64,000 nt of DNA, taken from the NCBI RefSeq assembly GCF_030247185.1, contig NC_080571.1, positions 343,113,379 to 343,177,378 on the forward strand, written 5' to 3'. Positions 24,384 through 36,134 of this stretch are shown here, piece by piece. Position numbers and translations under genes: made by a program. Each line of letters opens with the position of its first letter. Positions within the stretch are counted from its first letter, which is position 1. The notes under the pieces were generated by a model that was not told where the DNA came from, ran no database searches, and was given only the letters and a program-made list of their open reading frames with translations. Origin of the DNA: Malaya genurostris. Its lineage: Eukaryota > Arthropoda > Insecta > Diptera > Culicidae.

Positions 24384-24889
24384 ACGAACTCTTTCAACTT
24401 ATGAACTAATTATATTTTTTTAACTTTTTGGTTATGTTACTTCAACTTGTTTGTTTACGTAAGACAGTAAGAGTTGCTAGATTATTCTCATTTCGAGACA
24501 CTCAAAAAAGTAAAATCTTTTACTAGCATTAGCAGCTCTCATCAGATTTTCGATTGTGGTGAAAGATGGTGATGGGACCTTTTTGTTTTGCTCACTAAAC
24601 TGAACCCGGTCACAATTTCCTAGTGCATAGGTGGCCTAGATTTTGGTACAGATGTGGTACGGATATATTTTTGCGCCGTATACAGAGTTTTGAAAACGTG
24701 ACCTGGCAACTCTGGTAAGACACTTCCCATTGAGAAATGAGGTCATTCATCAGACCAACTTGCAACGTATTGAACCAACGAAGTACTCCCGTTGAACGAT
24801 TTTTTCTTACCGGGTTGGTGAGAAATGGTTAATAATGAATATGAAAGAAAGTAAAGAAGAAATATTGACTGCTGACCGTATAAAGATTA

Positions 24890-25330
24890 TTGAGAAAAAT
24901 TTGTTTTAACCCACCTAGTAGTGTAATGATGCCTCTCTCATAACAAGCATATGCTCATATATAATATTGTGGTATTCTATTCAAAATGTTCCTCGATTCT
25001 TGAAAGAAACCAAGGGATTGTTTATGTATTAACTAGTATAACCTTCAGAACGAAACACAAGTAAACGAAGTGAGTTCCGCTATTGTAGGTACTTTCGGCA
25101 CCGGAACCCGAGAACTGGTATAATCGATGTCGGTTCGTATGGCCATCGACTAACCCCGATTGCATGTGCATGACAGATTTTCCTCCAGATGCCTGGTAGC
25201 GTCTTCCAAAACAGTTTTACCGGAATGCTGGCAGAATTCCGGCAAGAGTCTGGCAACAGCCGTTTCTGCAGAAAATATCGCCTAGCGGTTATTAACGGTT
25301 CTGTTTTTGCCATACAGGGTCAGTTCTTCA
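24890..25330 (-). repeat. CCGGAA-family insertion inside the hAT
   Basis: Reverse complement of the arrangement at 12.46-12.66 kb: 'acccacctagtagtgtaatg', 'accaagggattgtttatgta', 'tttcggcaccggaacccgag', 'cggttcgtatggccatcgac'. It lies upstream of the transposase start, so it may have separated promoter from gene. Confidence 0.6.
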
Positions 25331-25573
25331 TTTTTAGCACCTTTGGTTTTATATTTTTTATCAGAAATTCAAATGAAATGTTATAACATAGCTTTCGCAG
25401 TCCCAAATATGATATGCAAAGCTTCTTTTCTCAATATACCAGTATTTTCATTTCATGGTCTCAAGACTCGTTTCAAATTAAGTAAAAAAAAAGAGCATGG
25501 CCCTCAATTAAAACTTTGGGGGGGGGTCAAAAAAAGCCTTGCCTTCTCCATAGTTGCCGCGTCTGACGCTGGC

Positions 25574-26313
25574 TACGACCAAAGGCTACGCTGGCTACGG
25601 GATAGGAGATTTGTTAGGAAGAAGAAAAAGAGATATGTTTTGGTAAACAATATGATCTCAACAAAACCTGATTTTCGATACTCAGGAGAAATATAATAAG
25701 TAAGAAAAATATAAAATATCTCCAAGGAACGATCTCACCAGTATCTCTTTTTTTCTGCTCGCTCTACTATCAGCAACGCGAGATGAAACACGACCACTGA
25801 AGAAATAAAATAAAAACACAACACCTTCAGTGTGAATGACACGATCGACTTGTAAACTTTTCACTCACATTCCATAGAAATCCGACAACACCGACAATGA
25901 CATGCAGACGGCGCTTCGATCGGTTAACAGGTTAACATCGTTGAATTTTGGGGCGGTAAATTCTCAGTTTCCGCCGCTTGAGCATCCTTAGGTTCGCGGA
26001 TCAATATTATTTAATAAATAGCATTCTCACTACTAAACACACACTTGCCACACCTGCTCTGCCACTCAAAATAACTATTTCAACCAAATTTTCAACTATA
26101 CGAATCAAACAACACATTGAAACTATACTTTTTTGAGAGCAGCACCAGGACACCGCATCGCACTCCCAGTGATGCCAACTCACCTCTCGCAGGTCTTACT
26201 TCGATTTTGATGATCAACTGAACGGAAAGAAGAAAAGTCTTGAATTCAGCAGCCGAATTCCGGTGGCAAAAGAAATTATTCACTATTTTCTTGAGGTGAA
26301 AAAAGTGGGTGGG
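25574..26313. other. spacer without recognised features
   Basis: No motif supports a gene. A short run of CACACTTGCCACACC lies near 26040. Confidence 0.3.
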
Positions 26314-26960
26314 CAATGTCAAAGACTTAACTCGATGTCGTGAATACGAATAAAACTTAATAGTTCTTTAGATAACATTTAGAGCCATTAGAACGGCTGA
26401 TTGCTGTCCACTTTTTGTTTTCTTTCTCTCGAATGCAAACGACCAGCAGCTCTGCAGTATGACGCAATCGTTCTTGTTTGAATTGAAACTAGCTTTGCGA
26501 ACGAACCGCAACGCGTTCGCTTGCACTGCCAAATGATACCAAACGTTTTCTCGCCTTGACGACCGGAAGGTAAATGAGAGCTACGACCTGAGTGTTTGAG
26601 GTTTTTAATCACGCAGCAGGTGCGCTCTCCGATGCCGCTGTTTGAATGTGTCTTCTCGCCCCGACGTCTGCTTCCACTAGAAGAAATGATCGATTTTCGA
26701 CCACGGTTCCCCTTTTATAACGTCCAGTTGAAGATATGTGCCTGACTACCTCAAAATCGTCATCCTTGCGCGAAAAACCCAAGAGAAAGTGTCGAGTTTT
26801 CCGCGTTGTTTTCAAAATTTGAGAAAACTTAATTTTTGAGTTGTTTATAGTTAATTCACACTGTTCAGAATATTATCCTAAATTCCTGATCATATCTTTG
26901 ATGAAATAGTGAAAGAATTGTTGACATAGTAAAGTAAGTCGTATTCACGACAAAAGTACT
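26314..26960 (+). repeat. non-coding interspersed repeat (family C), second copy
   Basis: It shares with 3160-3960 the phrases 'gaatacgaataaaac', 'tctttagataacattt.gagccattagaa', 'gaccagcagc' and 'gtaaagtaagtcgtattcac'. With 37230-37400 it shares 'gagttgtttat.g.ta...cacact'. Minus-strand frames inside (KTTRKTRHFLLGFSRKDDDF...) are not conserved in the other copies. Confidence 0.5.
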
Positions 26961-27139
26961 TTAATAATTGATTTACTGATACCAAAAGTCAACTGCGCTG
27001 GCTAGAATAAATGGTGTCAATTGGCATGTCAATTGTTACATTTTACACCTGACCAGTTGGTAACGCGAGTAGGCAATTTGTAGATTTACATAGTAGGTGA
27101 AACTTTGAATAGTTCTATGAGAATATATTAATAGTTCTA

Positions 27140-28349
27140 CACGGAACGACCGAAATTAGCTCTGCGCCTAATTCGTATTACTGTTTTTGAACTAGTTGAT
27201 TTTAACAACAAAATTTCCAAAATAACTATAAAATTAGTTAAAATTGAGAATTTACTTTGCTGAAAAAACTCTTATTTTTAGAGAAAGTGTTTAGTTGGTG
27301 AATATCCTGGACACAAACCAGCAATATTTCAATCCAACACGAAATTCTCATTGACAACTAATTTCGTTATTAAAATCAGAAAATTTGTTTCTATTTATCT
27401 ATCACTGTCATTACTGAAGGACATCACAAAGAAAACAAAAATGAAATTGGTTTTATCAACAAGTTCATTAGCTAAAAACTCATGAGTAGTGTCAAAGCAA
27501 AACAATCCATTAAAAAGCTAAAAGGGACAGTCTTATTGAAACTGCTTGAAAATTGTTTTGATGTTTTTCGCATGTGTTCGATATATCTTTATTTAAATTT
27601 CTAAACCGATATGTAAAAATGTCGGAAACTGTTAGTGGAAATCGTATTTCTTCAGAATTTGTGCGCACTTGAAGCGATTGTGCGTAATAATGTTTTTACG
27701 CGGAACAGTGAAGTGAATTTCGAATGTTTCACTCTAATTGTGATGAAGTTTTTTTGTATCTTCAAACCTTCCGAGCTGCGCCGTCCGGTGTACTATTTGT
27801 ATTCGGTTTTTGTTTTCCGAGTGCTCAAAGTTTCCAGTGAGAATGAAGAAAACAGTGATTAAGAAGAAAAAAATTCAAAACGATGTTTACGTTTCGTTTA
27901 TGTCTTTTTCTCCAATGCAACATCGTATTTATACCTGCCAATAGAGAAAAGACAACCGCGTCTGAAATTTTTTCGGCAGTAGTGTGCCATCTAGTGGCTA
28001 GTAGTCATTACGGTGTTAACGTTTTTTCGGTGACAGTGCTGCAGATTGCAGAAGCCAATTCAACCATTCATATTGGTTGAAAACAACATTATAATTCTTT
28101 AATTCAACTAAAAAATTAGTTGAATGGAAATGAAATGTGCCTTAGCTAAGAAATGACAGCACGTTTAATTTGTGAATTCAACTAAAAAAATAGTCATTTC
28201 AACAAATATTTTAATATTTTTAAGGGAATGAGAATAAAAAATCTAAATCAGCAAAAGTAAGATTTTTTTAGTTGTCTCAAAAAATAACTAACTAAAATCA
28301 GCAAATCAACTAAATTTTTCGCGAAAATGCTGATTTCGGTCGTTCCGTG
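27140..28349. mobile_element. 1.2-kb TA-flanked TIR element, CACGGAAC family
   Basis: Ends CACGGAACGACCGAAATTAG and CTGATTTCGGTCGTTCCGTG match as inverted complements over about 19 of 20 bases, flanked by TA at 27138-27139 and 28350-28351. The left third is the reverse complement of 16.1-16.56 kb, including 'tgtccaggat' and 'aattctc/gagaatt..cgtg' phrases. No transposase motif; non-autonomous. Confidence 0.78.
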
Positions 28350-28439
28350 TAAGAAGAACTAAAGCATAGAATTCAGGAACCGGGCCTGAGCTCAAGAACT
28401 AAATAGGCTAAAAATTCAGTTGCAGTTTAGATCTAGAAA

Positions 28440-29751
28440 TGAATTCTTAATTTGTGTTCCGAAACTGAATTTAGTTCCGAAATCTAGTTCCAGAATCCAA
28501 TTCCAGCTGATGAAGGAAGCATGTATAAACTCGTAAGCGCATACACGCACACGTGGTCTTAGACTCTAAAACTAAATTTTGGTTTTGGATTCTGGACCAA
28601 AATTCAGAACCGGAGTTCTGGACATGAGTTCTGAATCTACTTTCTGAACCGGAATTCCGGACCAGGTTTCTGAAACCGGGTTTTTGATTTGAACCTAAAG
28701 TCTGAATCACGATTCTGGACAACGATTCGTAACCGGGATTTCGGATAAGGATTTTTGATCTCGATTCATGACCAGGGCCTAGATTCTGGATTTGAATTTC
28801 GGATTAGAACTTGAGTTCAGGACCTGAATTGTGAATCTGCGATACGTACCGAAATTCTGGGATTTTATTTTGGACTGGGATTCTGATACTGAAATTTTGA
28901 GTTACTTCTTGGACCAGAATTCTTAATTTGGAAACCTGAACTTATGTTACGTAGCTGTTCTAGTACCAAAATTCTGAAGGTGGATTATGGGAAAGTAATT
29001 CTGAACCTGGATTTGGGATGTGGACCAGAACTTAAGATCAGTGCTAAACGACCGGATTTCTGGAATTGTAAGCTGGATTCAGGAACTGATATCTGGATCT
29101 GTACCTAGATTCTGTAACTGAACTAACGCGGATTCTGGTCCGGAATCCTAAGCCAATCCTACTGGTGCTGAATTCTGGACCAGGATTTTGAAACTAAATT
29201 CTGAATCTGCATTCCGGATCGGAGCTCTGGACCTGATTTTGTTGCAATTTTCTGAACCTGGATTCTTCACCAAGATTCTTGTCCTAAATCCGAAATTAGA
29301 TATCTGAGCCTGGAAGTGAATTCCAGACCTGAAGGCGGGATCTGAATTCTGAATCTGCATTACGGACCAAAATTCTGGACTAATTTTAAGAATTAAATTT
29401 TGGACCGGTAAACCGGGACTAAAATTTTGGCCTGTAATAACTGTCTTATGTAGCTGTCCCTAAACCTAAATTCTGAACATAAAACGTAAACTTTGGGCCA
29501 TGATTCTGAAAATGGGTTCTGGAACTGGACCAGATTGCAGAACCAGAGCTCAGGACCTAAATTCTGAACCGATATTTTGGACTGAACCTGGTTTTTCGAT
29601 CTGAACTTTAAATTCTGGACAAGGATTCTGAGCCTTGATTCGTAACTGAGATCTGGATTTGAATTTTGGATTAGGAGTTTGGTGTTGAATCCTGAAATAG
29701 ACTTTTGAGCATGCAACTGAATTCTAGATTTGAGTCCAGGACCAGAATTCT
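28440..29751. repeat. degenerate TTCTGGAAC-phrase array
   Basis: For over 1.3 kb the sequence is built from variants of 'gattctgaacctggattctggaccaga'. Spacing of the 'ttctg' cores is irregular, roughly 12-25 bases. Minus-strand frames give low-complexity peptides such as QNSGSEFRFRIQN that are a by-product of the array. The same phrase builds arrays at 30000-30470, 35470-35880, 52340-52900 and 58090-58911. Confidence 0.75.
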
Positions 29752-30391
29752 GAATCTGCGATATGGATGTGGGCTTGTTTTTTGGGATTCTATTCTGGAC
29801 CGGGATTCTGATACTGTTGAAAATTTAATCACAAATTCCTGAAAAAAAATCATGATGTTGGGCTAAGTACAACAAGAATACATCTAATCTACTTGTTAAT
29901 AACTTCTAAAATGTTGGTAAGCTTCATTTGGAAGGGGGCATGCAACGGCCCTACTGTCATTGGTATTGCCTTCCTCAATCACTTCTGCATTTCTCAACGG
30001 ATGTACGATTTTGGGACTGAAATTCTGGATCTGGATCCTGAACGTACTTTCTGTATCGATTTTGGAATTCTGAATCTGCGATATGGACCGAAATTCTGGG
30101 TTTGTTTTTTGGGATTCTATTCTGGACCGGGATTCTGATACCGTTGAAATTTAATCACAAATTCCTGAAAAAAATCATGATGTTGGGCTTAGTACCACAA
30201 GAGATATATCTAATCTACTTGTTAAAAAATTCTAAAGTGTAGTCAAGCTTTATTTGGAAGAGGGCATGCAACGACCCTACTTTCATTGGTGTTACTTTCC
30301 TCAATCATTTCTGCATTTATCAACTGATGTACAATGTTGGGACTGGAATTCTGGATCTGGATCCTGAACGTAAATTCTGTACTGATTTTGA
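29752..30391 (+). repeat. tandem duplication of a ~320-bp unit
   Basis: 'gaatctgcgatatgg' recurs at 29752 and 30072 and is followed in both by 'ttttttgggattctattctg', 'tttaatcacaaattcctgaa', 'tcatgatgttgggct' and 'tgcaacg.ccctact.tcat'. The offset is 320 bp and divergence is low. The unit joins array phrases to a non-array repeat that is also seen near 37380. Confidence 0.8.
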
Positions 30392-30479
30392 AATCATAAT
30401 TTGGTAACTGAATTCCGAACCTCGATTCGAAATTCTCAACCAGGAATGTTGACATTCTCATTTAACTGTGCCGTCTACA

Positions 30480-32515
30480 ATTAACGAAACGAAGCAAATT
30501 TTTCACTTGTTTTACCCATCCAGTAGGTAATGCGTGAAAGCAGTCATGAGTTTTTTTTTCCAAAAGTTATGAGCACCAAAATTTTCTGAAAACTTAAATT
30601 TTCAATTGTATCAGTCTCTAACGAGAAAAGCAGATTCCTGAAATTTGTATCATAAATTAATAAACCAAATGCTAAATGCGCAATATATGAAGTCAAAATG
30701 ATGTTTTGTTCTGTAAGGTAAACAAACGTTACGTCAAAACCCAGCTCATCGTGATTTCGTTCGATTTGTCACCCCGTAGTGGAAAAGTTAATAACTGCTT
30801 ACAGAAATCAACGCAGTTTTTAATCATGCTCCCTTCTACATCTTCCACAACACACATCGAGTAATTGATTGGCCATTAGGCATTCCGATTCAGCGAAATA
30901 ATTGAAGCGAGACCAATTAGTCTGCTTTAGCCACGGAGTACTGTTTTTTTTACAGTGCCGTCAAAATTACGCCCGGCACGCACCTCATCCCGAATGTGTT
31001 GGCCACGTCAGTTCAGTGACTTACCTTCTACCCGATTCATCCGAAAGGTTCGTATCTGGATACCGACGGTCGCACCGATTTTTCTTGGTCAAAAGATTAA
31101 AGTGTTGATTTTGTACTAAGAAATTTTCAATATAGAATACAATTGTTTGTTTGGAAGGTCAGAATAAGATCGATTTTCCATAATATAACAGAACAACTTT
31201 GACTCTTCCTGGTTAGGTTTGAGATTAATAATCATTATTATATTATTTGAAATAGTTTACATCGCGATTGCAAAATTAATGTCGGAAAATATTGTCTAAT
31301 TTTAGAGCAGCAGGATGTGTGTAACTTTGCTATAACCTAATACTAAACAATTTTGGCCACGATAAGCCGACTGGCCGCCCAGTGTGCGCCACACCATCGA
31401 ATGCTAATCATCTTTACCATTTGCGAAAGTCCTGCAGAGCAAGGTGTGCGCTGCCTGTCAGTAGAAATTTTGCTCCGAGATTCCACTCCTGCTGGCGTGG
31501 AATGTGACTTCATTTGCATGTTAATAAGAGGGGTAGGGGGGTTTCTTTTTGGGGTGGAATTCGGTACAAGTCGGACACTGGAACTCGGTTTGCATGATTA
31601 TCGGGTGAGCCGCACTCGCATGGGGCACGGAAATGCTACACTAATTAACGGAATCCTTAAAATTCTACCTTTTTGCTGTTGTTGTTGTTGGTGTGACGAG
31701 AAACAATCGAAATCATGGTTGATATGCATAAATTCATGTTTACTGGATTTGTGACATGGCACTAGCAAAAAATAAACGTCCGTAGAGTAGGTAGTTAGAA
31801 TATGTTGCATCAGTTGTTGAATTTGAACTGTTTTGCACTGACCACTCGAAGGGGAAAACGTTGAAGAAAAAAATGAAAACGGGTCAGTCTGACTAAGGGT
31901 TTTCGGAATGAGTGTTATCAGAAAAAGAATTGTTGCTGTTTCGTTCGCTATTATTATGAAAGCCGAATCTACCTTGAATAATGATAACTTTAGGAAGCTC
32001 ATTGTTCATGGCTGTGCAATATAAAAGAGCACCTTATTTTGATGAAGGTTACGTGTAAGGCTAGATAATGAATAAAAAACGTTTTCTTCCACCAATTCCC
32101 ATGGGGCTTCTGTTCTAACCAGACAATACCCTGTTGGTCGTTATCCGGAGAAAATCCGAACAATGCCATACCCGAGAGTCCGAATGGGATAAAGGAGCGT
32201 GCTGGGACCGAAAAAAAGACAATTATGAAGATTAATCATAAGATCGTCTATTAAAAATATGGCAGAGTAATATCCCTATTCCAACTTGACCTGACCTGAC
32301 TCAAGATTGGGAAGATTCCGTTTCGCGAGCACGAACACTGGCCGTAAAAGACGTTCTGCTGTTTTGTTTTGATTTTTTTTATTAGAATTCTTATCAGTAT
32401 TTATTACGGAAAAATGGACAAAAGCTTTCTGATTTCTGACGTGACCAGCTGCTTAAAAGTATCATAAAAAGTATCAACCAGAGTTTACTGAATTTGGCCA
32501 GTGGTCAAAGATGAG
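30480..32515. other. low-copy region, no gene supported
   Basis: Open frames up to 134 codons (31598-32002 minus, 31353-31754 plus, overlapping) lack motifs. A TTG/TGC trinucleotide run near 31676-31690 creates a Gln run on the minus strand. Nothing else stands out. Confidence 0.35.
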
Positions 32516-32516
32516 C

Positions 32517-33215
32517 TTTTATCAGTGTTGGTGATTGCCGATAATTTGACCGAAGCTGCTCGATATTTATCTATATTGTATACAACATTTTCAATCCGAT
32601 AGAAGATGCTACAAGAACTCGTGTCTCTCAATGCATAAACCGTGAGAGAATTTTTCTACATTTCTTCTCTCCACTTCATACTCTGAGTATTTCACGGCCC
32701 TTAAAAAAATTACAATCTGGTAATGAACGGTGCTGTGTGGAATTTACCAAGAGAGAATCGCAAGTTGCCAATTATCGCAGAAAATCGAATCGATGATTCG
32801 ATTTAATGATTCTCATACTAGGTTGTAATATTTCAAAACCATTGTGTGGAGCGTTCACAGATATTTTCATATATAAAGTTTAGGGGCACATAGTTAGAAT
32901 AAGCGGCAATAGTAAAATGATTCTATCGCAATTATAAACTGCCCGTATAGAATCGGATAGCGAAACGAGAATAAGCGACCGTTTGCTGCTTCAGAGAGAA
33001 TCTCCACAGCAGCGTGCTAGCCGTTGATTCTCAGACAGGCCATCGACAGAAATTCGCTCTCGCACTGGTGTCTATTCTATGTTAAATGAACTATGAAGGT
33101 TTTTCGTTGCTGCGATGATATCCGTCTCTCTTTGATGGCACTGATTGAATCGTGTGAAGAGTTGCCAGTGAGCGTTCTTTGATACGATAAAAGCCATCCT
33201 TGGTTTTTATTGAAG
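32517..33215 (+). repeat. ~700-bp duplicated non-coding repeat, copy 1
   Basis: It is collinear with 53395-54095: 'atcagtgttggtgattgcc', 'tattgtatacaacattttca', 'gctacaagaactc', 'cacagcagcgtgcta', 'gtgtctattctatgtta' and 'gatacgataaaagccatcct'. No reading frame is shared. The copy is followed directly by the repeat at 33221, whereas copy 2 is not, so the two are separate repeats. Confidence 0.8.
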
Positions 33216-33220
33216 GTTAC

Positions 33221-35180
33221 TAGCTGAATGACCCGGCGTTGCTCGGAAATGTTTCGGGAAGAAAAGGCCGAACAAAATTCCCGAAGTTGTCCTACTTAGT
33301 GTAATACTCTGAGCAGTTTTATGTTGCTATTCAATCAATTTTACCTTACACTTCTTATGGTTGGGGAACTTGCTGCACTCCCTCTTCCTTAAAATAACCT
33401 TTTAATCTACATTGACATAAAAGTAGTATGTCAAGATGCATCGTTTATCGTAGAATAAATTTTATATTGAACCCCCTTTTATTAGTGAACTTACTACAGC
33501 TCCTCCATGATAACCCTTATGACCACCTCTTAGTAGTGTACGAAGTATCTGTGCTCTTCAAGAAGTATCGATTAATTCATTAAAATTAACAATAGCAGTA
33601 CTGCTTAATTCAAATTAACGATAGCAATACTATCTAGCACAATCTTGACATTCTTGCCCCTCTCTTAGTTTATAAAAAAATCAAGATGAAAATTGATTTT
33701 CAAGATCCCTCTTCTCCTAGTCTGAATCCGACCCCCTATCTTGTTTGACGACGAATAAGAAAATGTTACAATAAACCTTTGTCATGAATATCTAAGCTTG
33801 TCGTGACCACCTCTGAATAATAGTAAAAAGTACCCCCCCCCACCCCCACTCTCCCCACCTTTAAATATCCAACCTAGTTAGGTGTGGTGAGTTTGAGTTG
33901 TTTTGGAGTTACGTTCGATTATATTAACAATTTGAACTTTGCTCCTCCCTTGGATGAAACTCCACCCGCTCCCACTCTCTTTTTAAAAATGCTCTTAGGA
34001 TCATCTGAAGCGCAAATAATATCTGTACTCAGCAAAAAGTATTGTTTTATGGAAAATTCTATAAACTTCACATTAAACTTCCTTCTTTAGAGGCACTCAT
34101 TATATCCACCCCCCACAAATATCCTTAAAACCATATTTGAGTTTTTCAAAATGTATGTATGGTTTTAAAAAGTATCAATTCTCCTTAAATCAGATAAATT
34201 TCGACATGGCCTCCTCAAATTAAAAAGGCTTGCTACACACGCTCTCCCCTGAGAATGTCCTAGTGATCATCTCTGAAGAGCTGGAAGGACCTATGCCAAG
34301 TTTGATTGCAATACGTTCAGTAGTTTTGGAGTTATACCGTTAAAAATATTACACCCCCCTGTTTAAAGGTACATCCAACCCCCATATAATCATATCTACG
34401 GAATGCAAAATGTTTCTATGGTTTTCAAAAAGTATCGATTCTCGTCAAATTAGACACATTTTTTCATGACCAGGGGGGGTTAAGGACACTTGCTACGCTC
34501 CCTCCTCCACAATACCCTTATGACCATCTCTTAAGAGCAATAAGTATCTGTACCAAGTTTGATAGCAATCCGTTAATTAGTTCCGGAGTTATTACATTAC
34601 AAACATTACAACCCCCCCCCCTCCCTTTTTAAAGGCACTTGCTACATCCACCATCCATATAATCATATCTAATATATTCATACTGTTTCTATGGTCTAAA
34701 AAAGTATCAATTCTCGTCAAATTAGACAAATTTTTTCATGACCTCCCCACCCCTATTAAGGACACTTACTACGCTCCCTCCCCCATTAAAATACCCTTAT
34801 GACCTTCTCAGAAGAGCAAGAAGTATCTGCGCCAAGTTTGGTGGCAATCCGTTCAATAGTTCCGGAATTGTGCCGTTTCAAACATTACACCCCCCTTTTT
34901 AAAGCCACTTGCTACATCCACCCCCCGTAAAGTCATATCTAATGTATGCAAAATATTTCTATGATCTTCAAAACGTATCGATTGTCGTCAAGTTATATGA
35001 ATTTTTTCATGACCGCCTCCTGTTAATTACACTTGCTACGCTCCCTCCCCTATAGAAATGCTCCCTAAACCATCTCTGAAATGCGAGTAGTACCTGTGCC
35101 AAGTTTGGTGGCAATCCGTTCAGTAGTTCCGAAGTTATGGCGTTACAAACATACAAACTTACATCCATATATATATATGG
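33221..35180 (+). repeat. interspersed repeat beginning CTAGCTGAATGACCCGGCG, intact copy
   Basis: It opens 'ctagctgaatgacccggcgt' and closes 'acaaacatacaaacttacat'. Inside are several diverged tandem units of about 200-270 bp with C-rich runs, each carrying 'cttgctacgctccctcccc', 'gccaagtttggtggcaatcc' and 'gttccggagttat.....ttacaaacattac'. A second copy at 59937-62650 is interrupted by an RT fragment. Non-coding throughout. The opening phrase resembles a widespread arthropod repeat start from memory; class not assigned. Confidence 0.75.
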
Positions 35181-35469
35181 ATAATGTCACAGTCATAACT
35201 GGAGGACGTTAATACGAATAAAACCGACATGTTTCCATCTCATTTCCGAATAAACATATTCTAGCATACAATTAAATAACACGGAACTAATACAGTTTTG
35301 TAGATTTAGATACTACTCAAACTCCTTTGGAAACATTTTAGTTGTTCTGAAAAACCGCTTTGCTTAATTTGTCCAATGTTTATAACTGTTAAAATTCAAG
35401 AAATCTGGGACACGCTCCGATTTCAGCTGCAAATTTTTGGAATCCAAATAAAAAAAATCAGGTCATAGA

Positions 35470-35880
35470 TTTAGTTCTAGAAGTAAGGAACGGAAGTTAT
35501 CTTTAGAATTTTCCGAATTGCGTTGTAAAACTAAATTATAAACTTGAATTCCAAGTCCAGCATGCAGGTTCTGAATTCTGGATATCAAAACTGAAAGTGA
35601 ATTGATGACTTGAGTTCTGAAACTTAATTCAGAAATTAAACTCTGGTTTTGAGTTCAGTTATAAAACGAAGGTTCGGAGTTCAGACCTAATATTTAGTTT
35701 CAGAATCCAGATCTGAAATTCATATTCCGAATTTAGTTCATAAATTTTAATGATGAAATCCTAATTCAGATTTCTGGATTCGAATCCTTAAATAAGGAAC
35801 TAAATTCAATACTAAAATATAGTCAAGAAACCAGTTTCAAAATCCAGAATTAGGATTCAGTACCCGAGTCATTGTTATAT
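35470..35880. repeat. TTCTGGAAC-phrase array, short
   Basis: Variants of 'gttctgaattctggatatc', 'gaatccagatctgaaattca' and complements of the same phrase follow one another. Same family as 28.4-30.5 kb. Confidence 0.6.
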
Positions 35881-36130
35881 GTCGTTTTCGCTTGAGAAAA
35901 CTGAAACTGACCGAGGGTAGTTTCATCAAACAAACACTTTTCACGAAACTGTGTTGATTTCGCACTTAACAACGGGGGTTTGAGCAAACCTGATATAAAA
36001 ATCAGGTTCGAAACTGACTCGATTTTCAGTTCAACAACGTTAAAACTAGGTTCGAAACTAGCTTCAAACAAATGGTTTGACAGCAGTTAGGGTGGAAACT
36101 GGGTTAGGATAGGTATCAAGCGAAAACGAC
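35881..36130. mobile_element. 250-bp MITE with GTCGTTTTCGCTTGA ends
   Basis: It starts GTCGTTTTCGCTTGAGAAAA and ends GGTATCAAGCGAAAACGAC, perfect inverted complement for the outer 15 bases. Internally, partly palindromic 'gaaactg.../...cagtttc' blocks. It directly abuts the DD37E element that follows. No clear target duplication. Confidence 0.7.
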
Positions 36131-36134
36131 AATA

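Larger units (their letters stand above)
21798..25565 (-). mobile_element. hAT-superfamily transposon, complete ends, inactive
   Basis: The ends read CAGGGGCGGCAA on the left and, on the opposite strand, CAGACGCGGCAA on the right (10 of 12 positions match). The element is flanked by a perfect 8-bp duplication ACGCTGGC at 21790-21797 and 25566-25573, the diagnostic hAT target length. It carries a TTF-finger hAT transposase pseudogene on the minus strand, a nested SINE, and at about 24890-25330 a secondary CCGGAA-family insertion. Size 3768 bp including insertions. Confidence 0.9.

Noticed and set aside
26609..26815. Minus-strand basic frame suggestive of a chromatin protein
   Set aside because: It lies in a repeat shared with 3.2-4.0 and 37.2 kb and the frame is not kept there.
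28471..29853. Series of minus-strand frames rich in Asn, Ser, Phe and Arg as a repeat protein
   Set aside because: They follow the TTCTGGAAC phrase array and shift frame whenever spacing changes.
31598..32002. 134-codon minus-strand frame with a glutamine run
   Set aside because: The run derives from a trinucleotide repeat; remaining sequence has no motif and an equally long frame overlaps on the plus strand.
32517..33176. hAT-type MITE with CAGTGTTGG ends
   Set aside because: The supposed right end matches poorly and no 8-bp duplication is present in either copy.
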